NCBI RefSeq assembly: GCF_007785775.2
Contig: NZ_VNIK02000007.1
Location: forward strand, 124,001 to 188,000
Source of the DNA: Flagellimonas hadalis
GTDB lineage: Bacteria > Bacteroidota > Bacteroidia > Flavobacteriales > Flavobacteriaceae
Length of the DNA stretch: 64,000 bases
Reading direction: 5' to 3'
A program made the position numbers and the translations under genes. Below are positions 61,473 through 64,000 of the stretch, piece by piece. Numbering within the stretch: position 1 is the stretch's first letter; the number at the start of each line of letters is the position of its first letter. The notes under the pieces are model-generated. The model was not told where the DNA came from. It saw nothing but the letters and a program-made list of their open reading frames with translations, and made no database searches.

Positions 61473-64000
61473 ATGACTAAACAACCATTAACTGTTCACA
61501 CAAATAACAGGGGGACAACACCTTTGTTTTTGTACTTGACAAGCCTTTTGCTGTTCGTGCTTTCCACCACTACTGTGCTAGCCCAGAATACCATACAGGT
61601 ATCCGGTTCCGTCACCGATACTTCGGGCGCTCCTATTCCAGGGGTTAGCATCATCGTGCAAAACACGACAAATGGAACAACAACAGATTTTGACGGGAAC
61701 TACGTAATTGAGGCGGCTTCCAATGCCACGTTGGAGTTCCGCTATCTTGGATTCGTAACACAAACGGTTGCGATCAATGGTCGATCCACAGTAAGTGTCC
61801 AGTTGGCAGAAGACACCCAAGAATTGGATGAGGTAGTCGTAATCGGCTATGGAACGCAAAGAAGGGAGTCCGTAACGGGTTCGGTAGTTTCCATTAAAGG
61901 CGAAAGCCTGAACGAGGTGCAAAGTGCCAACTTCACCCAAGCCCTTGTGGGACGTGCCGCTGGTGTAAATATTTCCTCTACCAGTACGCGGCCGGGAGCT
62001 GCGCCACAAATTCAAATTCGTGGTGTACGCTCGCTTACTGCCTCAAACGACCCCCTTATTGTATTAAATGGTATTCCTTTTTCTGGGGGACTGAGTGACA
62101 TCAACCAAAACGACATTGAGAGCTTGGACATCTTAAAGGATGCCTCGGCCACCGCAATTTATGGGTCTAGGGGAGCCAATGGCGTAATCATCATCACAAC
62201 AAAGTCAGGCACAAAGGGGCAAAAGGCACAATTCACTTACAATTCCTATTATGGCACCAAGGAAGTATTTGCCAAACTTCCCGTAATGAATACGGCCCAA
62301 CTATTGACATTACGGGAGATTGCCGCTGCCAATGGTACAGGAACGCCCACAGGAAATGATGAAAGTGTTGATAATGATACCGATTGGCAAGATTTATTGT
62401 TTGGATCATCGATGCAAACCGCGCATGATATCACTGTACAAGGGGGTACTGAAAATGGTACCTACAATGTAGGTTTGGGCTATTTTAAAGAGACTTCTCC
62501 TGTTCCTGGCGATTCTTTTCAAAGATATTCCCTACGTTTTTCATTGGACCAAGAGGTGGGCAAATTATTTCGCTATGGGGTAAACTCAGTGATGAACTAT
62601 AGTATTACCAATAGTATAGTCGGTCCAGCCGGGGTGTATACCGCATCACCGCTTTTAAGTCCTTATGATGAAAATGGAAACTTTTTGGAATCTGTTAGAC
62701 TTACGGATGGCCAAGACCAAGTATTTATCCCCTCGCGAAATGAAATCAGCCGAATAGGAAAACGAAGAGCAAACGAACAATTGGACTTCGGTACCTATAA
62801 CAACATTTACGGTGAACTTAAAATGCCCTTTATTGCTGAAGGCCTTAAGTACCGCCTCAACATTGGTCTTAACCTAAGGTCGAGCAGGGATGGTGATTTT
62901 ACGGGACAGGGTGTCTTTAGTTTTAATCCGGATCAACCTAACTCGGCCAGTTACGGTACCAGTCTTACACGGGACTATGTAGTTGAGAACCAATTGATTT
63001 TCGACCGCATCTTTGCCAATAAGCACAAAGTGAATTTTGTGGGGCTTTTCTCGGCTCAAGGAAATGATTTTGATAATTCCTTTATCCGGGTTCAAAATAT
63101 ACCGGACGAAAACGATTTATGGTACAATACGGATTCAGCCTTATTGGAAGATGTAATGGATTACGATACCGGTTATACAGAATGGGGGCTGTTATCTTTG
63201 ATGGGAAGGGTGTTGTATGAATATGACAACCGTTACCTGCTTACCGCTACCATCCGTTCAGATGGATCTTCCCGATTATCTCCCGGGAACAAGTGGTATA
63301 CGTATCCTGCGGTATCCGTGGGGTGGAACATTGCCAATGAAGCCTTTATGGATAATGTTGATGCGATCAACCAATTAAAATTAAGGGCGGGCTATGGAGA
63401 AACCTCCAATCAGGCCATTGATCCTTTCTCAGTTCAAGGACGACTAAACGGTGGTGACACCAATCCTGCATATAATTTCGGTGATACCTTTTCAAATGGT
63501 TTTGTGGTGACCCAATTGCCCAACCCAAATTTAAAATGGGAGTTTTCGCAAACCTATAATTACGGTATTGATTTTGGGCTGTTCAACAATCGACTCTCAG
63601 GAACGGTCGAGTATTATGAAACCAAGACCAACAATATTCTGCTTAACCTCGGCCTACCAAGTACTTCTGGTGTAAGCAACGTAACCAGCAATGTGGGTAA
63701 AACAAAGAGTAATGGTGTGGAAATAGCACTGAATGCCACCCCAATCCAAACTTCGGATTTTACCTGGGATATAGGTGTTAACTTGTATACCAACAGAAAT
63801 GAGATTGTGGAATTGGCATCAGGTCAACAAGAAGATGTAGGTAACCTTTGGTTCGTAGGCCAACCCCTTAGCGTTATTTTTGACCATGAACGATTGGGAT
63901 TGTGGAATGCCGATGATGAAGGAGCTGAATTTCTAGAACAATATGAACCAGGCGGTAATCTGGGTATGATTCGGGTTCGATATACCGGGGAATTTAATCC
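61473..64000 (+). CDS. susC: second SusC/RagA TonB-dependent transporter (partial, runs off right edge)
   Basis: The ATG at 61473 opens a frame that stays open to the window end (842 codons visible). Signal peptide near 'LLLFVLSTTTVLAQ', carboxypeptidase-regulatory-like domain ('VTDTSGAPIPGVSIIVQNTTNGTTTDFDGNY'), TonB box 'LDEVVVIGYGTQRRE', plug 'SLDILKDASATAIYGSRGANGVIIITTK', then barrel strands. It differs from the first SusC in sequence, so it is a separate transporter. A SusD gene is expected just beyond the window. It is divergent from GH43 and shares the LacI-type operator region. Confidence 0.95.
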   Translation, partial: MTKQPLTVHTNNRGTTPLFLYLTSLLLFVLSTTTVLAQNTIQVSGSVTDTSGAPIPGVSIIVQNTTNGTTTDFDGNYVIEAASNATLEFRYLGFVTQTVAINGRSTVSVQLAEDTQELDEVVVIGYGTQRRESVTGSVVSIKGESLNEVQSANFTQALVGRAAGVNISSTSTRPGAAPQIQIRGVRSLTASNDPLIVLNGIPFSGGLSDINQNDIESLDILKDASATAIYGSRGANGVIIITTKSGTKGQKAQFTYNSYYGTKEVFAKLPVMNTAQLLTLREIAAANGTGTPTGNDESVDNDTDWQDLLFGSSMQTAHDITVQGGTENGTYNVGLGYFKETSPVPGDSFQRYSLRFSLDQEVGKLFRYGVNSVMNYSITNSIVGPAGVYTASPLLSPYDENGNFLESVRLTDGQDQVFIPSRNEISRIGKRRANEQLDFGTYNNIYGELKMPFIAEGLKYRLNIGLNLRSSRDGDFTGQGVFSFNPDQPNSASYGTSLTRDYVVENQLIFDRIFANKHKVNFVGLFSAQGNDFDNSFIRVQNIPDENDLWYNTDSALLEDVMDYDTGYTEWGLLSLMGRVLYEYDNRYLLTATIRSDGSSRLSPGNKWYTYPAVSVGWNIANEAFMDNVDAINQLKLRAGYGETSNQAIDPFSVQGRLNGGDTNPAYNFGDTFSNGFVVTQLPNPNLKWEFSQTYNYGIDFGLFNNRLSGTVEYYETKTNNILLNLGLPSTSGVSNVTSNVGKTKSNGVEIALNATPIQTSDFTWDIGVNLYTNRNEIVELASGQQEDVGNLWFVGQPLSVIFDHERLGLWNADDEGAEFLEQYEPGGNLGMIRVRYTGEFN

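Noticed and set aside
1-64000. CRISPR array, rRNA or insertion sequence
   Set aside because: No regularly spaced identical repeats, no rRNA-like sequence and no transposase or terminal-inverted-repeat pair were seen on either strand.

Overview
The window reads as a Bacteroidota (Flavobacteriaceae-like, probably marine) chromosome segment. The evidence is two SusC-type receptors and one SusD, TAnnTTTG-type -7 promoter elements, a hybrid two-component regulator, lipoprotein-rich polysaccharide loci and flavobacterial-style mobilization genes. About the first 34 kb look AT-richer by eye than the last 30 kb.

Layout. (1) 1-8.35 kb: housekeeping or accessory metabolism, mostly on the minus strand. 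It holds DinB-type proteins, a PaaI thioesterase, a class I glutamine amidotransferase, the PLP-homeostasis protein YggS, a small AAA ATPase, tRNA-Cys(GCA), three GNAT acetyltransferases, branched-chain aminotransferase IlvE and an EamA exporter. The exporter is divergent from a MocR/GntR-aminotransferase regulator. (2) 8.35-14.7 kb: backbone of a mobilizable element. It has a long structured hairpin, a small hypothetical gene and a divergent hypothetical/NTPase pair, a Toprim primase-like protein, an oriT-like cluster of inverted repeats, mobC, mobA relaxase and a VirD4/TraG-type coupling protein. No integrase and no type IV secretion channel are visible. (3) 14.8-32.4 kb: a defense island. 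A type I restriction-modification operon (half-size HsdS, HsdM, full HsdS ... HsdR, YgjP-like metalloprotease) is interrupted between hsdS and hsdR by three genes. These are a long prokaryotic Argonaute with a degenerate PIWI catalytic site, an overlapping gene for a two-helix membrane protein, and a 1246-residue protein with an N-terminal SEC-C zinc motif and a C-terminal PD-(D/E)XK-like nuclease motif. Behind hsdR/ygjP are a second PD-(D/E)XK-like protein and a Schlafen-type AlbA_2/ATP-binding protein. (4) 32.4-33.97 kb: guanine deaminase flanked by imperfect direct repeats, then a gene-poor junction. (5) 33.97-45.95 kb: a giant hybrid two-component regulator with an unusual multi-pass membrane module, followed by a co-directional cluster of secreted and lipoprotein genes of unknown function (DUF4412-like, paralogous lipoproteins, a PGD-repeat protein, a Tat/lipoprotein VWA protein). 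(6) 46.35-59.9 kb: a beta-glucan (laminarin-type) utilization locus with SusC, SusD, PKD surface-binding lipoprotein, GH30, GH5-CBM and GH16, plus a divergent membrane-bound Y_Y_Y/LuxR regulator. (7) 60.06-64 kb: start of another polysaccharide locus, a GH43 lipoprotein divergent from a second SusC that runs off the window. The shared intergenic region carries two GCAANCGNTTGC (LacI-type) operators.

The most exciting unit is the Argonaute/membrane-protein pair nested in the type I RM operon. The Ago MID guide-binding residues are intact while the PIWI catalytic positions are lost. This is what is expected of a guide-directed sensor that triggers a membrane effector (abortive infection), here packaged with restriction and with an additional large nuclease-like protein of unknown role.
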